Assembly (NCBI RefSeq): GCF_023283535.1
Contig: NZ_JAKILT010000032.1
Span: forward strand, 1 to 64,000
DNA: 64,000 nt
Reading direction: 5' to 3'
From: Shewanella sairae
GTDB lineage: Bacteria; Pseudomonadota; Gammaproteobacteria; Enterobacterales; Shewanellaceae
Below the pieces are notes generated by a model. The model was not told the origin of the DNA. It did no database searches and worked only from the letters and a program-made list of their open reading frames with translations. Positions 53,501 to 60,738 of this stretch are shown one piece after another; position 1 is the first letter of the stretch; each line of letters opens with the position of its first letter. A program made the position numbers and the translations under genes.

Positions 53501-53751
53501 GAACGTACTTCGGTTACCTCAGGCAAGGCGTACATGGCCGATTCGACCGGATAACTAATCAGCTTTTCTACTTCTTCTGCCGCCAAGCCCTCAGCCGCTG
53601 TGTTAACGGTAACTTGCACGTTGGTCACATCAGGAAAAGCATCTAAATTCAATTTTGGTAGCATGGCGACACTGGCAACAACCAAGGCCAGCAGCGCAAG
53701 CACCACCATCAGACGATTGCGCACAGCAACGTCTATGAGTTTTTGTAACAT
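50599..53751 (-). CDS. Heavy-metal efflux RND pump (CzcA/CusA-type)
   Basis: A 1050-residue inner-membrane RND protein of the HME group with 12 helices and two large periplasmic loops. The diagnostic helix-4 motif is AIGMLVDGSVVMVENI; it lacks the first Asp of the Co/Zn/Cd pumps (DFG..DG), which points away from true CzcA. The methionines that bind Cu/Ag in CusA are not at the expected place (the strand reads LRVTLAPTASLG), which points away from CusA, so the metal cannot be named. It exports metal through the adaptor and TolC-type channel encoded upstream, 12 bp away. Third structural gene of the operon, transcribed last. Confidence 0.92.
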   Translation of the reverse strand: MLQKLIDVAVRNRLMVVLALLALVVASVAMLPKLNLDAFPDVTNVQVTVNTAAEGLAAEEVEKLISYPVESAMYALPEVTEVRSLSRTGLSIVTVVFAEGTDIYFARQQVFEQLQAAREMIPDGVGVPEIGPNTSGLGQIYQYILRATPESGVDASELRSINDYMVKLLLMPVGGVTEVLSFGGEVRQYQVQIEPNKLMSYGLSMAQVTSALESNNRNAGGWFMDQGQEQLVVRGYGMLPAGNAGLKAIAQIPLTEVAGTPVRIGDIAKVDYGSEIRVGAVTMTRRDEAGNSQDLGEVVAGVVLKRMGANTKETIDDISERTAMIEQALPDGVSFEVFYDQSDLVNQAVTTVRDALLMAFVFIVVILALFLVNIRATLLVLLSIPVSIGLALLVMSYFGMSANLMSLGGLAVAIGMLVDGSVVMVENIFKHLTQSSKNKESDVGSSSMINQVMLAAKEVCSPIFFATAIIIVVFAPLFALEGVEGKLFQPMAVSIILAMLSALLVALIAVPALAVYLFKRGVVLRESPVLKPIEALYRKLLSATMAHPKVLLSASVLMFALSMMLLPRLGTEFVPELEEGTINLRVTLAPTASLGTSLDVAPKLEALILEFPEVNYALSRIGAAELGGDPEPVNNIEIYIGLKPVDEWTSASNRFELQRKMEEKLNVYPGLLFTFSQPIATRVDELLSGVKAQLAIKIFGPDLDVLSERGQVLTDLVAQIPGAVDVSLEQVSGEAQLVVRPKRDQLARYGISVDEVMALVSQGIGGASAGQVIDGNARYDIYVRLAKQYRSSPDALENLLLTGVSGATVRLGEVADVAIEMAPPNIRRDDVQRRVVVQANVADRDMGSVVNDIYAIVPKADLPPGYTVVVGGQYENQQRAQQKLMLVLPISIVLIALLLFFSFGSVKQVGLIMANVPLALIGGVVALYASGTYLSVPSSIGFITLFGVAVLNGVVLVDSINQRRASVTEETDASLYDAVYEGTVGRLRPVLMTALTSALGLIPILLSSGVGSEIQQPLAVVIIGGLFSSTALTLLVLPTLYRWIYQSRKA

Positions 53752-53763
53752 AGCAGTCGCCTC

Positions 53764-55014
53764 TTAGTGGTTATGAATATCGAAGCCAGATTTAGCTTGC
53801 TCTGATGCTAGGAAGAACGCACCAGAGATCACCACCTGCGCATCTTTTGCTAAGCCGCGCACTAAGTTCATGCCGCGCTGACGCTCAACCACTTCAATCT
53901 CAACCCCTTCAAAGCCTTCTGCGCCTTGAACAAATACCTGCCAATGGCCATCACTGCTGCGAGTTAATGCCGAATCCGGCAAAATAACTCCGCCTTCTGA
54001 CGCATCAGGTAGGTATAACTCAGCAAATTGCCCCGCATGTAATACATGACCTGCGTTTTCAAATGCCACTAAGATCTGCTCGGTACGAGTTACACTATCA
54101 AGCTCATGAGAACGGCCAATAATGGTGCCCTCTAGGCTCTTATCACCAACCTTAACCACAGTCTTGCTGCCGATACTGACTTTTTCAGCCTGTACAGGCG
54201 TCAACTCTGCTTCAACCCATAAGTGAGACTCATCAGTTAACTGCATCAAGGCTGTGCCTGCAGGCACAATTTGCCCTAGCATGGCGATATCTTTTTGTAC
54301 GCGGCCACTGATTGGCGCGATAAGCTGATAGCTACCTATGGTTTCAGGTGCATCAGCAAGTGCGGTAATTTGAGCAGACGTCATCTTCATCGCTTCTAGC
54401 GTGGCGCGTTTAAGTTCAGCATCCACTTGCGCTTGTAAGCGGCGACTCGCACTGACAGCACTGGCGCTCATGCGTTTAACTCGGCTCCATTCTGCAGCGG
54501 CATTAATATAGTCAGCTTGTGCCTGTGCAACGGCAACACCGCCCAATGTCAGTAACACATCGCCCTTATTCACTTCTTGCCCTGGCACTACGCTACGCTT
54601 AAGTACACGCACATCAACCTGTGGTGCAATAGTCACGGTTCTGTCGCGATCAACGACTAGGGTTGCAGTAGCAACGGCTTCTAAACTAAAGCTTTGCTCA
54701 CTAAGTTGCGCCACTTCAATCTTTGCCAACGCTAATTGCTCAGCCGTTAACTCAATACCGTGAACGTCTTCTTCTACTGCTTCCTCAGCGCCATGGCCGT
54801 GGCCATCATCTTTAACTAACACCGCTTCTTCAGCGCTGTGATCATGGCCATCACCTGCAGTAGCCAGTGTCGGGATCAGTAATGCTGTTGTTAGGGTCAT
54901 CAATAAACCTAAGCTCATTGCGCGAGTAATGGCGTTAAGTCCAAATACGCTAGATTTTGCCGTGCTATTAGTCAGCATCATTGTTGGTACCACTGTTTTA
55001 TTGTTCGTTTTCAT
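53764..55014 (-). CDS. RND efflux periplasmic adaptor with His-rich N-terminus (CzcB/CusB-type)
   Basis: A 416-residue membrane-fusion protein. An N-terminal hydrophobic segment is followed by a His/Asp/Glu-rich stretch, GDGHDHSAEEAVLVKDDGHG and repeats of it, that could bind metal and deliver it to the pump. A lipoyl/hairpin domain (VVPGQEVNKGDVLLTLGG, IAPISGRVQKDIAMLGQ) and beta-barrel follow. The start at 55014 (MKTNNK) is preferred over 55020. The pump gene follows after 12 bp and the TolC-type gene precedes it by 11 bp, so the three are one transcript. Confidence 0.92.
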   Translation of the reverse strand: MKTNNKTVVPTMMLTNSTAKSSVFGLNAITRAMSLGLLMTLTTALLIPTLATAGDGHDHSAEEAVLVKDDGHGHGAEEAVEEDVHGIELTAEQLALAKIEVAQLSEQSFSLEAVATATLVVDRDRTVTIAPQVDVRVLKRSVVPGQEVNKGDVLLTLGGVAVAQAQADYINAAAEWSRVKRMSASAVSASRRLQAQVDAELKRATLEAMKMTSAQITALADAPETIGSYQLIAPISGRVQKDIAMLGQIVPAGTALMQLTDESHLWVEAELTPVQAEKVSIGSKTVVKVGDKSLEGTIIGRSHELDSVTRTEQILVAFENAGHVLHAGQFAELYLPDASEGGVILPDSALTRSSDGHWQVFVQGAEGFEGVEIEVVERQRGMNLVRGLAKDAQVVISGAFFLASEQAKSGFDIHNH

Positions 55015-55025
55015 AATCAAAGCCT

Positions 55026-56342
55026 TTATTGAGCACGTTCAGGTGCTGCCGCAGTGGCACCCTGAGTTGATAACTGGCTATTGAGGTAGCCTTCCAATTG
55101 TCCGCTTGTTCCCATCCAGCTAAGCCAGCTCTCGTAAAGGGCAGACTCGAGCGCTAGCCCAGCTAAATAGCTGCCACTCATCTGTCTTTGGCTTTGTAAG
55201 TAGTCACTGGTATTGATATCACCCGCTTGCCATTGTTGAGACAAAGACTGCGCGGCTTGGGTGCCAGAGGTCAGTACCAACTCGCTCCAATCTTGATAGC
55301 GCTGGGTGAGCCTTGGAAGGCTTAATAAAAACTGCTTTTGCTGCTGTAGTAATACACGCTCTTGGGCTAAATAGGTTTGCTCGGCAATGGCAACACCCTG
55401 ACTCGCAACAGCAATCGCTTCGCTATAGTTATTGCGGATCTGCAGCGGAATAGACACCCCAACACCAAACTTGTTTTCGCCACCTTCGCGCTCTGCACTT
55501 AGACTAATACTCGGATCGGCGCTGCCATCAGCCTTGGCTTGTTCAGCCGTCACCTTAGCAACTAGTACTTGCTGATAAGCACTTTTAAGTGCAGGTAATT
55601 CAGGCGAGATTTCTAAATGGGCCGCTTGCACTGTTAAGGCATTAACAAAGTCTGCAAACGGCAAGTCAAACTCACCAAACAAAGCTAATACTTGGCCGTC
55701 CGCCGCAATAGAGGCTTGCTCAGCTAATGCGTAATCGGCTGCATTACTAGCAACATCAAGCTGCATAAGTTGCAATTCAACGCTCGACAAGTCCCCCACT
55801 TCTGTACGTTGACGGGCGATATCAAGCTGGCCTTTAGCTAAGTTAAACTGCTGCTTTTGAAACTCTAATGCTTTACGTGCTTGGCTTTGATTGGTCAAAG
55901 CTTGCAGTCTTTCGGCTAACATTTGGTTACGCTCAAGCGTAATGTTAGATAGTAAAATTTCACTTTCTAGCTGGGCAATACGTGTTGCTACGCCACGCTT
56001 GTCACCCCAGTCAATTCTCTGGCTAATATCTAAGCTGTAAGTATCTTCACTCGCATTTTGGTAGCCTAAACCTAACTCTGGGTTATACACCGCTTGGTCT
56101 GCGGCCTCTACGCTCAACAAAGCTTGCTGACGGTGTGCGGCTTGCGCTTGCACTTCTGGCAGACTATTAAAGCGCTGCATCACTTGAGGTAACCAATGAC
56201 TAAATTGGCCAAGATTATTTGTTGTCGCAGCAAGCCCTGTTTGGCTCATTGCACCACTGAGAGTTGACTCAGCAGCGGTTACAGTCGTTACAGGTACCGT
56301 TAAAAGGCCCAAGAGTAGACTGGCGATTATGGTTTTTTTCAT
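55026..56342 (-). CDS. TolC-family outer-membrane factor (CzcC/CusC-type)
   Basis: A 438-residue exported protein with a signal peptide (MKKTIIASLLLGLLTVPVTTVTAA) and two OEP repeats rich in long helices, as in TolC-type channels. It should form the outer-membrane exit duct of the tripartite metal pump. The start at 56342 gives the signal peptide, while the upstream start at 56369 lacks a ribosome site. First of the three pump genes. The Cys/His-rich gene lies 282 bp further upstream on the same strand. Confidence 0.9.
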   Translation of the reverse strand: MKKTIIASLLLGLLTVPVTTVTAAESTLSGAMSQTGLAATTNNLGQFSHWLPQVMQRFNSLPEVQAQAAHRQQALLSVEAADQAVYNPELGLGYQNASEDTYSLDISQRIDWGDKRGVATRIAQLESEILLSNITLERNQMLAERLQALTNQSQARKALEFQKQQFNLAKGQLDIARQRTEVGDLSSVELQLMQLDVASNAADYALAEQASIAADGQVLALFGEFDLPFADFVNALTVQAAHLEISPELPALKSAYQQVLVAKVTAEQAKADGSADPSISLSAEREGGENKFGVGVSIPLQIRNNYSEAIAVASQGVAIAEQTYLAQERVLLQQQKQFLLSLPRLTQRYQDWSELVLTSGTQAAQSLSQQWQAGDINTSDYLQSQRQMSGSYLAGLALESALYESWLSWMGTSGQLEGYLNSQLSTQGATAAAPERAQ

Positions 56343-56624
56343 CGCGGATCCTATCGACCCGGCAATCACGAACTCATGGTTATTAGCCTAACCTTAGGCT
56401 AAACATAAGGCTGACTTTTACGTGATATTGCCTGGGTACAAATCAATATAACAGTCGCGTAAACATTGCAGCTACAGCCAGTTAATACTCAAGCTAAGTT
56501 GAGCTAAAAGCAGCGATGCAATAAATACACGGTAATTAAATAAAGATTTAGCGAAGCGGAAGTTAAGGCAGCAATGCCATTCAAGCAAAGATGTAAAATC
56601 TTGCCAACTTCAACCTCTTAAGGA

Positions 56625-57062
56625 TTAAACGATTGGAGGGCGATAGTCTGGAAGTTGCTCAGGAGGTAAATACTGTCCATCAATACTGGTAAGTGCGTCA
56701 CTCACTGGCACAGAAGGCACAATTGATACTGTAGACATGGCGGTTACATGGCCACCATGGCAAGGACAATCTAAACAAAGATCAAAGCTTTTTGATTCAG
56801 TTTTAGTAACGGTGTGACTGTGAGGCTCGGCATCCGAAGCTGCACTGTCAATCGAGTCAAAGGCACAAGCGCAATCTACACACTGCGATAGCGTGGTAAC
56901 GTCAGCAGTAAATTGAATATGTGGGTGAGGTGCGCTCTCTTCTTCATGATCTCCTAAATGTAACTGATGCATGCCTAGGTTGCCGCCTGCGAATTGCAGT
57001 ACAACAACAGCAATTAATACAGCTGCCATTTTATACAGAGATTGAGGAGTAAATAGACGCAA
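56625..57062 (-). CDS. Cys/His-rich membrane-anchored small protein upstream of the metal pump
   Basis: A 145-residue protein I do not recognise. One N-terminal hydrophobic helix (about 12-28) is followed by two His-rich segments (HQLHLGDHEEESAPHPH, and later PHSHTV) and two cysteine clusters, CVDCAC (61-66) and CLDCPCHGGH (near 96). Such arrangements bind soft metals; small periplasmic metal-binding proteins often head CBA operons. The TTG start at 57062 is supported by AGGTGA 5 nt upstream; ATG at 57029 lacks a ribosome site. A 9-bp inverted repeat lies 75-117 bp upstream. The role as a metal sink or sensor is inference. Confidence 0.65.
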   Translation of the reverse strand: MRLFTPQSLYKMAAVLIAVVVLQFAGGNLGMHQLHLGDHEEESAPHPHIQFTADVTTLSQCVDCACAFDSIDSAASDAEPHSHTVTKTESKSFDLCLDCPCHGGHVTAMSTVSIVPSVPVSDALTSIDGQYLPPEQLPDYRPPIV

Positions 57063-57136
57063 AATTCACCTATCGATTAATGTAAAAGCGTAAATATTGA
57101 TACTTTCGTAGCAAATCAGACCCGCATCATAAACAA

Positions 57137-57179
57137 AAGTTCACTGCAAACAAGATTTTATAGAGCCCTTAGTGAACTT
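57137..57179 (-). promoter_or_regulatory. Inverted repeat upstream of the metal-efflux gene cluster
   Basis: AAGTTCACT (57137-57145) and AGTGAACTT (57171-57179) are perfect 9-bp inverted arms with 25 bp between. It is in the promoter region of the Cys/His-rich gene and downstream of the DUF3012 gene. No T-tract follows. An operator for a metal-responsive regulator is possible; no cueR/cusR/zntR-like gene is in the window. Confidence 0.4.
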
Positions 57180-57215
57180 GGTCTCATTTTAAATTTAGGT
57201 CTGATAAAGAAATTA

Positions 57216-57392
57216 TTATTTAAAAACGCAGTGCTTAGCGTAATCAGTCGCTTCGTTAGCAGACCAGTCACCAGATGGCTTTTCTTTCATCTGCTTACAC
57301 CAAGCTTCGCTGCCAACTTCTGGGGCACAGGCACTCAAGCCAAACACTAATGCACACACTAAAGACAACCCAGACAGCTTAGATAACGACAT
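57216..57392 (-). CDS. Small DUF3012-family lipoprotein
   Basis: A 58-residue lipoprotein. The signal peptide MSLSKLSGLSLVCALVFGLS ends in a lipobox, LSAC, so Cys22 would be lipidated. The mature part reads APEVGSEAWCKQMKEKPSGD and WSANEATDYAKHCVFK, the DUF3012 pattern with two conserved Cys that may pair. The protein should sit in the inner or outer membrane facing the periplasm. Its function is unknown. GGA lies 8 nt before the ATG. Its neighbours (metal efflux, STAS-like gene) do not suggest a role. Confidence 0.8.
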   Translation of the reverse strand: MSLSKLSGLSLVCALVFGLSACAPEVGSEAWCKQMKEKPSGDWSANEATDYAKHCVFK

Positions 57393-57454
57393 TGGTAAAT
57401 CCTTCTATTACGATGACTAAAAATATATTTTACGGGATTATAACAAGATTCAAA

Positions 57455-57814
57455 TTAAGTTCTTGCTGCAATCCACTCGATTGCAGATTCTTTTTGCTCT
57501 AGCGGGTACCAAGCGACCTCACCCTGCATAAATGGGCCCATTAACCTTACTGCATTACCAAACCAGTCAGGTCCACCTACCAGTACAAGGGCGTCAAAAT
57601 TGGGTAACTGCACTTCACCACTGCCTGCTAATGACTCTTGTTGCCAGCCTTCGAGCAAGACATCGGCTTCAACGTAGATACAAATCTTAGCGTTATCGTC
57701 ACGACAACGCTCAATTAGCGGCTGCATGATCTGCCCGTAATCTTCTGTAGATAAACGGCCACTGGCAAATAAGCTAATCACATCAGCCGTTATATCAGGG
57801 ATCTTACACAGCAT
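57455..57814 (-). CDS. SpoIIAA-like (STAS/SEC14-type) protein
   Basis: A 119-residue cytoplasmic protein with the alternating beta-alpha pattern of the SpoIIAA-like family (DUF3478): ASGRLSTEDYGQIMQPLIE in the first third, ICIYVEAD in the middle and PLEQKESAIEWI at the end. Such proteins form a STAS/CRAL-TRIO-like fold that may bind lipids or partner proteins. The family is common in marine gammaproteobacteria with no known function. It appears monocistronic. Confidence 0.72.
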   Translation of the reverse strand: MLCKIPDITADVISLFASGRLSTEDYGQIMQPLIERCRDDNAKICIYVEADVLLEGWQQESLAGSGEVQLPNFDALVLVGGPDWFGNAVRLMGPFMQGEVAWYPLEQKESAIEWIAART

Positions 57815-57993
57815 ACTCTGTCTCCATAATGCTCAATTTAGAGAGGAACATTGCTTGATAATAGCAAACCCGCCATGAAGGAAAAGTGCACCGCGCCCTT
57901 ATTTCGGCTAAAAGTCTGTTAATATTGAGCAAAGGATTAAAAGCCTACGCCTAGTTTTGCGTTAGGTAAACCACCAATTATTAGGGCACTGCT

Positions 57994-58416
57994 TTGGCAA
58001 CCATAAAAATATCAAACTCAGTATCAATTCAAGACAGCGAGCTTGAGTGGCAATTTATCCGCTCTAGTGGCGCAGGAGGTCAGCATCTCAATAAAGTCTC
58101 TACTGCTGCCCAGTTGATATTCGATATCAAAAACTCTTCTTTGCCAGAGTACTATCAACAGCGCTTACTCACTAAAGCTGATCACCGTATTACCAAAAGC
58201 GGCAAAATCATAATTAAGTGTCAGCAAAGCCGCAGCCAAGATTTTAATCGCCAAACAGCGTTAGAGCAGTTTATAGCCTTAGTAATAAGCGTAAATACGG
58301 TGCAGAAAAAACGCATCGCAACCAAGCCGACTAAAGGTAGCCAACGCCGCCGAGTCGATGCTAAAAAACAGAAAGGTGCCACCAAAGCACTAAGACAGAA
58401 CAAAAGCAGTTTTTAG
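57994..58416 (+). CDS. arfB: Alternative ribosome-rescue factor ArfB (YaeJ)
   Basis: A 140-residue peptidyl-tRNA hydrolase that frees ribosomes stalled without a stop codon. The GGQ loop is intact in SGAGGQHLNKVSTA (near 26-39). The rest follows E. coli ArfB closely (SLPEYYQQRLL, QSRSQDFNRQTALEQFI). The basic C-terminal tail (KKRIATKPTKGSQRRRV onward), which enters the mRNA channel, is present. The TTG start at 57994 has AGGG about 8 nt upstream; no ATG fits the family length. Next gene aroQ is 128 bp away. Confidence 0.93.
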   Translation: MATIKISNSVSIQDSELEWQFIRSSGAGGQHLNKVSTAAQLIFDIKNSSLPEYYQQRLLTKADHRITKSGKIIIKCQQSRSQDFNRQTALEQFIALVISVNTVQKKRIATKPTKGSQRRRVDAKKQKGATKALRQNKSSF

Positions 58417-58544
58417 CACTAAGTCCAAATGCCTTAGTCATTTTATCTTTCGCACTACAGCAATCGACAAATGACTGATTATTTGTTGAAATCAAAACGA
58501 TATTAGCGCGATTGCGTGCACTTAAGTACACCAAGGGAATAGTC

Positions 58545-58997
58545 ATGAGCAGCCAAACAAAAATCTTACTCGTTAATGGTCCTAATTTAAATTTACTTGG
58601 CCGTCGTGAGCCAGGCCATTACGGCCACCATACCCTTGAGCAAATTGTCGATGACCTTAAGCAAAGTGCAGCCCAAGCGAATGTGGAGCTTGAGCATATT
58701 CAATCTAATGCAGAACATTTGCTGATTGAGGCTATTCACAACAGTGATGCCGACATGGTGATTATCAACCCTGCGGCTTTTACCCATACAAGTGTGGCAC
58801 TGCGAGATGCGTTACTTGGTGTAGCGATTTCCTTTATTGAAGTGCACCTTTCAAACGTGCATAGTCGCGAACCATTCCGCCATCATTCTTACTTTTCAGA
58901 TAAAGCCATCGGCGTGATTTGTGGATTAGGCGCCCAAGGCTACCAATTTGCTCTGCAAGCAGCCATTGCCCGTTTACATGCCACAGACAAACATTAA
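58545..58997 (+). CDS. aroQ: Type II 3-dehydroquinate dehydratase
   Basis: A 150-residue cytoplasmic enzyme, dodecameric in this family, converting 3-dehydroquinate to 3-dehydroshikimate in the shikimate pathway. Catalytic residues are in place: Asn in NGPNLNLLG, Arg and Tyr26 in [24 protein letters not shown], and the base His and Arg in [17 protein letters not shown]. The start at 58545 is chosen because the protein then begins like the family. An accB-like gene follows 14 bp later, as in the canonical aroQ-accB-accC operon, but accC is missing here. This may be a second aroQ copy. Confidence 0.94.
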   Translation: MSSQTKILLVNGPNLNLLGRREPGHYGHHTLEQIVDDLKQSAAQANVELEHIQSNAEHLLIEAIHNSDADMVIINPAAFTHTSVALRDALLGVAISFIEVHLSNVHSREPFRHHSYFSDKAIGVICGLGAQGYQFALQAAIARLHATDKH

Positions 58998-59011
58998 GGT
59001 CAGCTTACCCA

Positions 59012-59476
59012 ATGGATATTCGTAAAATAAAAAAGCTTATTGAGCTGGTACAAGAGTCTGATATTGCAGAACTTGAAATAAAAGAAGGCGAAGAGTCTGT
59101 GCGTATTTGTCGCCATAGCCCGGTACCTATACAAGCTAATAACCAGACTTACCTTGCCCCAGCAAGTAGCGTTGCAGCAGCAATACCTAGCCAACAACTC
59201 AAACATAATAATGATTCTGACAATAACTATAACGACGATGAGCCACACCAGCTAATCTCTCCTATGGTCGGCACAGTTTATTTAATCGATAAGCAAAGCC
59301 AGGCTCCACTTTGCCATGTAGGTCAAACCGTGAAAGCTGGCGATATCGTTTGTATCATTGACGCTATGACTATGAGTAACCGTATTGCAGCGGATAAAGA
59401 CGGTGTGATTAGTGCCATTTTAGTTGATGACGGACAAGCTATTGATTTCGAGCAGCCGTTAATCGAAATCGAATAA
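59012..59476 (+). CDS. AccB-like protein lacking the biotinylation lysine (Lys to Thr120)
   Basis: A 154-residue paralog of the biotin carboxyl carrier protein of acetyl-CoA carboxylase. The N-terminal region (MDIRKIKKLIELVQES, then LEIKEGEESVRI) is near-identical to AccB, and the C-terminal biotinyl-domain scaffold (SPMVGTVY, VKAGDIVCII, ADKDGVISAIL) is intact. But the motif that should read EAMKM is DAMTM: the biotin-accepting Lys is Thr120, so it cannot be biotinylated there. The linker is Asn/Asp-rich instead of Ala/Pro-rich. The gene starts 14 bp after aroQ, and no accC follows. The reading frame and fold are kept, so it is probably a functional non-biotinylated subunit or regulator rather than a pseudogene. 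Confidence 0.85.
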   Translation: MDIRKIKKLIELVQESDIAELEIKEGEESVRICRHSPVPIQANNQTYLAPASSVAAAIPSQQLKHNNDSDNNYNDDEPHQLISPMVGTVYLIDKQSQAPLCHVGQTVKAGDIVCIIDAMTMSNRIAADKDGVISAILVDDGQAIDFEQPLIEIE

Positions 59477-59506
59477 TAACGAAAACGATAAACCCAGTGG
59501 TTAGCT

Positions 59507-59520
59507 ATACCAATCTAAAT
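59507..59520. repeat. Short copy of the MITE terminal repeat
   Basis: ATACCAATCTAAAT shares its first 8 bases and part of the rest with the element end at 30047. It lies upstream of the SDR gene. Weak; may be chance. Confidence 0.25.
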
Positions 59521-59558
59521 ATTCGGCTGAACAAGCTTCAATAAAGGACTCTAATGCA

Positions 59559-60221
59559 ATGATATTAATTACCGGCGCTAGCAGTGGTTTAGGAGCTTCT
59601 TTAGCTCAACTTTATGCCGAACAAGATGATATTGCGATTACAGGCCGTAATGCTGAACGTTTAGAACAAGTCGCGGAATCAATTAAACGTCCGATTAATT
59701 CCTATGTTTGCGATTTAAGCGACGGGCAAGCGGTTACGCACCTATTTGACGCCTTACCAAGCACACCAAACATGATCATTCATTGTGCTGGCAGTGGTTA
59801 CTTTGGCCCAATCGAGACCCAGTATCCTGACGCTATCAAGACGCTAATTGATAACAACCTCACCTCAGCTATTTTAGTATTGCGAGAAGCCGTTAAACGC
59901 TACAAGAATCAAGCTGTGACTGTAGTAATGGTTATGTCTACCGCAGCATTGGCAGCTAAAGCTGAAGAGTCGACATATTGCGCAGTAAAATGGGCGGTAA
60001 AAGGCTTGATAGAATCCGTGCGTCTGGAGCTAAAGTCCAGCCCAATGAAACTGATTGCAGTATACCCCGGCGGTATGGATACAGGTTTTTGGCCATCCAG
60101 CGGAAAACAAGCAAATACAGTGAGCTTTATGCAGCCAGAAGAAGCAGCTGGCATGTTAAAACATGCTCTGCTGAGCACCGAGCATGGCTACATATCAGAT
60201 ATCACAATAAACCGCGGATAA
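59559..60221 (+). CDS. Short-chain dehydrogenase/reductase next to the accB-like gene
   Basis: A 220-residue NAD(P)-dependent classical SDR. Cofactor loop TGASSGLG (5-12), HCAG near residue 74, catalytic Ser in VMSTAAL and YxxxK in YCAVK (near 144-148). AAAGGA lies 9 nt before the ATG. It occupies the place where accC would be in the aroQ-accB-accC arrangement, but it is not a carboxylase. A link to fatty-acid synthesis (ketoacyl reductase-like) is possible but not shown. It could share a transcript with aroQ and the accB-like gene (82 bp gap). Confidence 0.87.
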   Translation: MILITGASSGLGASLAQLYAEQDDIAITGRNAERLEQVAESIKRPINSYVCDLSDGQAVTHLFDALPSTPNMIIHCAGSGYFGPIETQYPDAIKTLIDNNLTSAILVLREAVKRYKNQAVTVVMVMSTAALAAKAEESTYCAVKWAVKGLIESVRLELKSSPMKLIAVYPGGMDTGFWPSSGKQANTVSFMQPEEAAGMLKHALLSTEHGYISDITINRG

Positions 60222-60244
60222 GCCAAAATAAAAAGCGCGAGCTA

Positions 60245-60260
60245 ATACCAATCAGTATAA
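60245..60260. repeat. Solo copy of the MITE terminal repeat
   Basis: ATACCAATCAGTATAA, 15 of 16 identical to the element end at 30047. No matching inverted partner was seen within the following 100 bp, except a loosely similar TATACTTATCAA near 60295. Probably a relic copy. Confidence 0.55.
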
Positions 60261-60355
60261 GTATTTAAATAACATGATATTGATGATTTGTTTTCTATAC
60301 TTATCAAACCCAAGCTTATTTTAACTTGTCATTACACCATAAATAAGGATATTGA

Positions 60356-60709
60356 ATGCGCACGAGCCTAATCATTTTTATCGTCACAAGCTTACTCTTA
60401 TTTTTTGGCTATCATATTTATCTGTTTATCATGCCAAGCGTTAAAATCGTCAATCAATCAGGGCAAATCCTTACCCGCGTGGAAGTGAGTCTGCCCAGTA
60501 ATCGCTTAGTGTTTGATAATATCGCCCCAGCGCAAACCATGCGTATCCACTACAACACAGACCAAGCCGATGGTGAATATGCTTACCAAATTCGCCTATC
60601 ATCTGGTGCCTATATCAAGGGGCAATGCGGTTATGTTACCCATGACCAATATATGAAAGTATTAGAGCTGACCGTCGATAGTGAAGACCAAGTCAATTGT
60701 ATAGAATAA
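60356..60709 (+). CDS. Small membrane-anchored protein, function unknown
   Basis: A 117-residue protein. One N-terminal hydrophobic helix (about residues 4-27, LIIFIVTSLLLFFGYHIYLF) is followed by a beta-rich soluble domain of 85 residues with two cysteines. It is probably an inner-membrane-anchored periplasmic protein. I do not recognise it. AAGGA lies 6 nt before the ATG. It is convergent with the DsbA-family gene, 29 bp apart. Confidence 0.6.
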   Translation: MRTSLIIFIVTSLLLFFGYHIYLFIMPSVKIVNQSGQILTRVEVSLPSNRLVFDNIAPAQTMRIHYNTDQADGEYAYQIRLSSGAYIKGQCGYVTHDQYMKVLELTVDSEDQVNCIE

Positions 60710-60738
60710 GGCCGCCGCAATAACGCTATCCAAGCAAA

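Noticed and set aside
58919-59011. 31-residue N-terminal extension of the accB-like gene
   Set aside because: It overlaps the aroQ coding region, and the start at 59012 matches AccB exactly.
59012-59476. Calling the accB-like gene a pseudogene
   Set aside because: The frame is open over the full family length, and both domains are conserved apart from the single functional site, so loss of biotinylation looks specific rather than decay.
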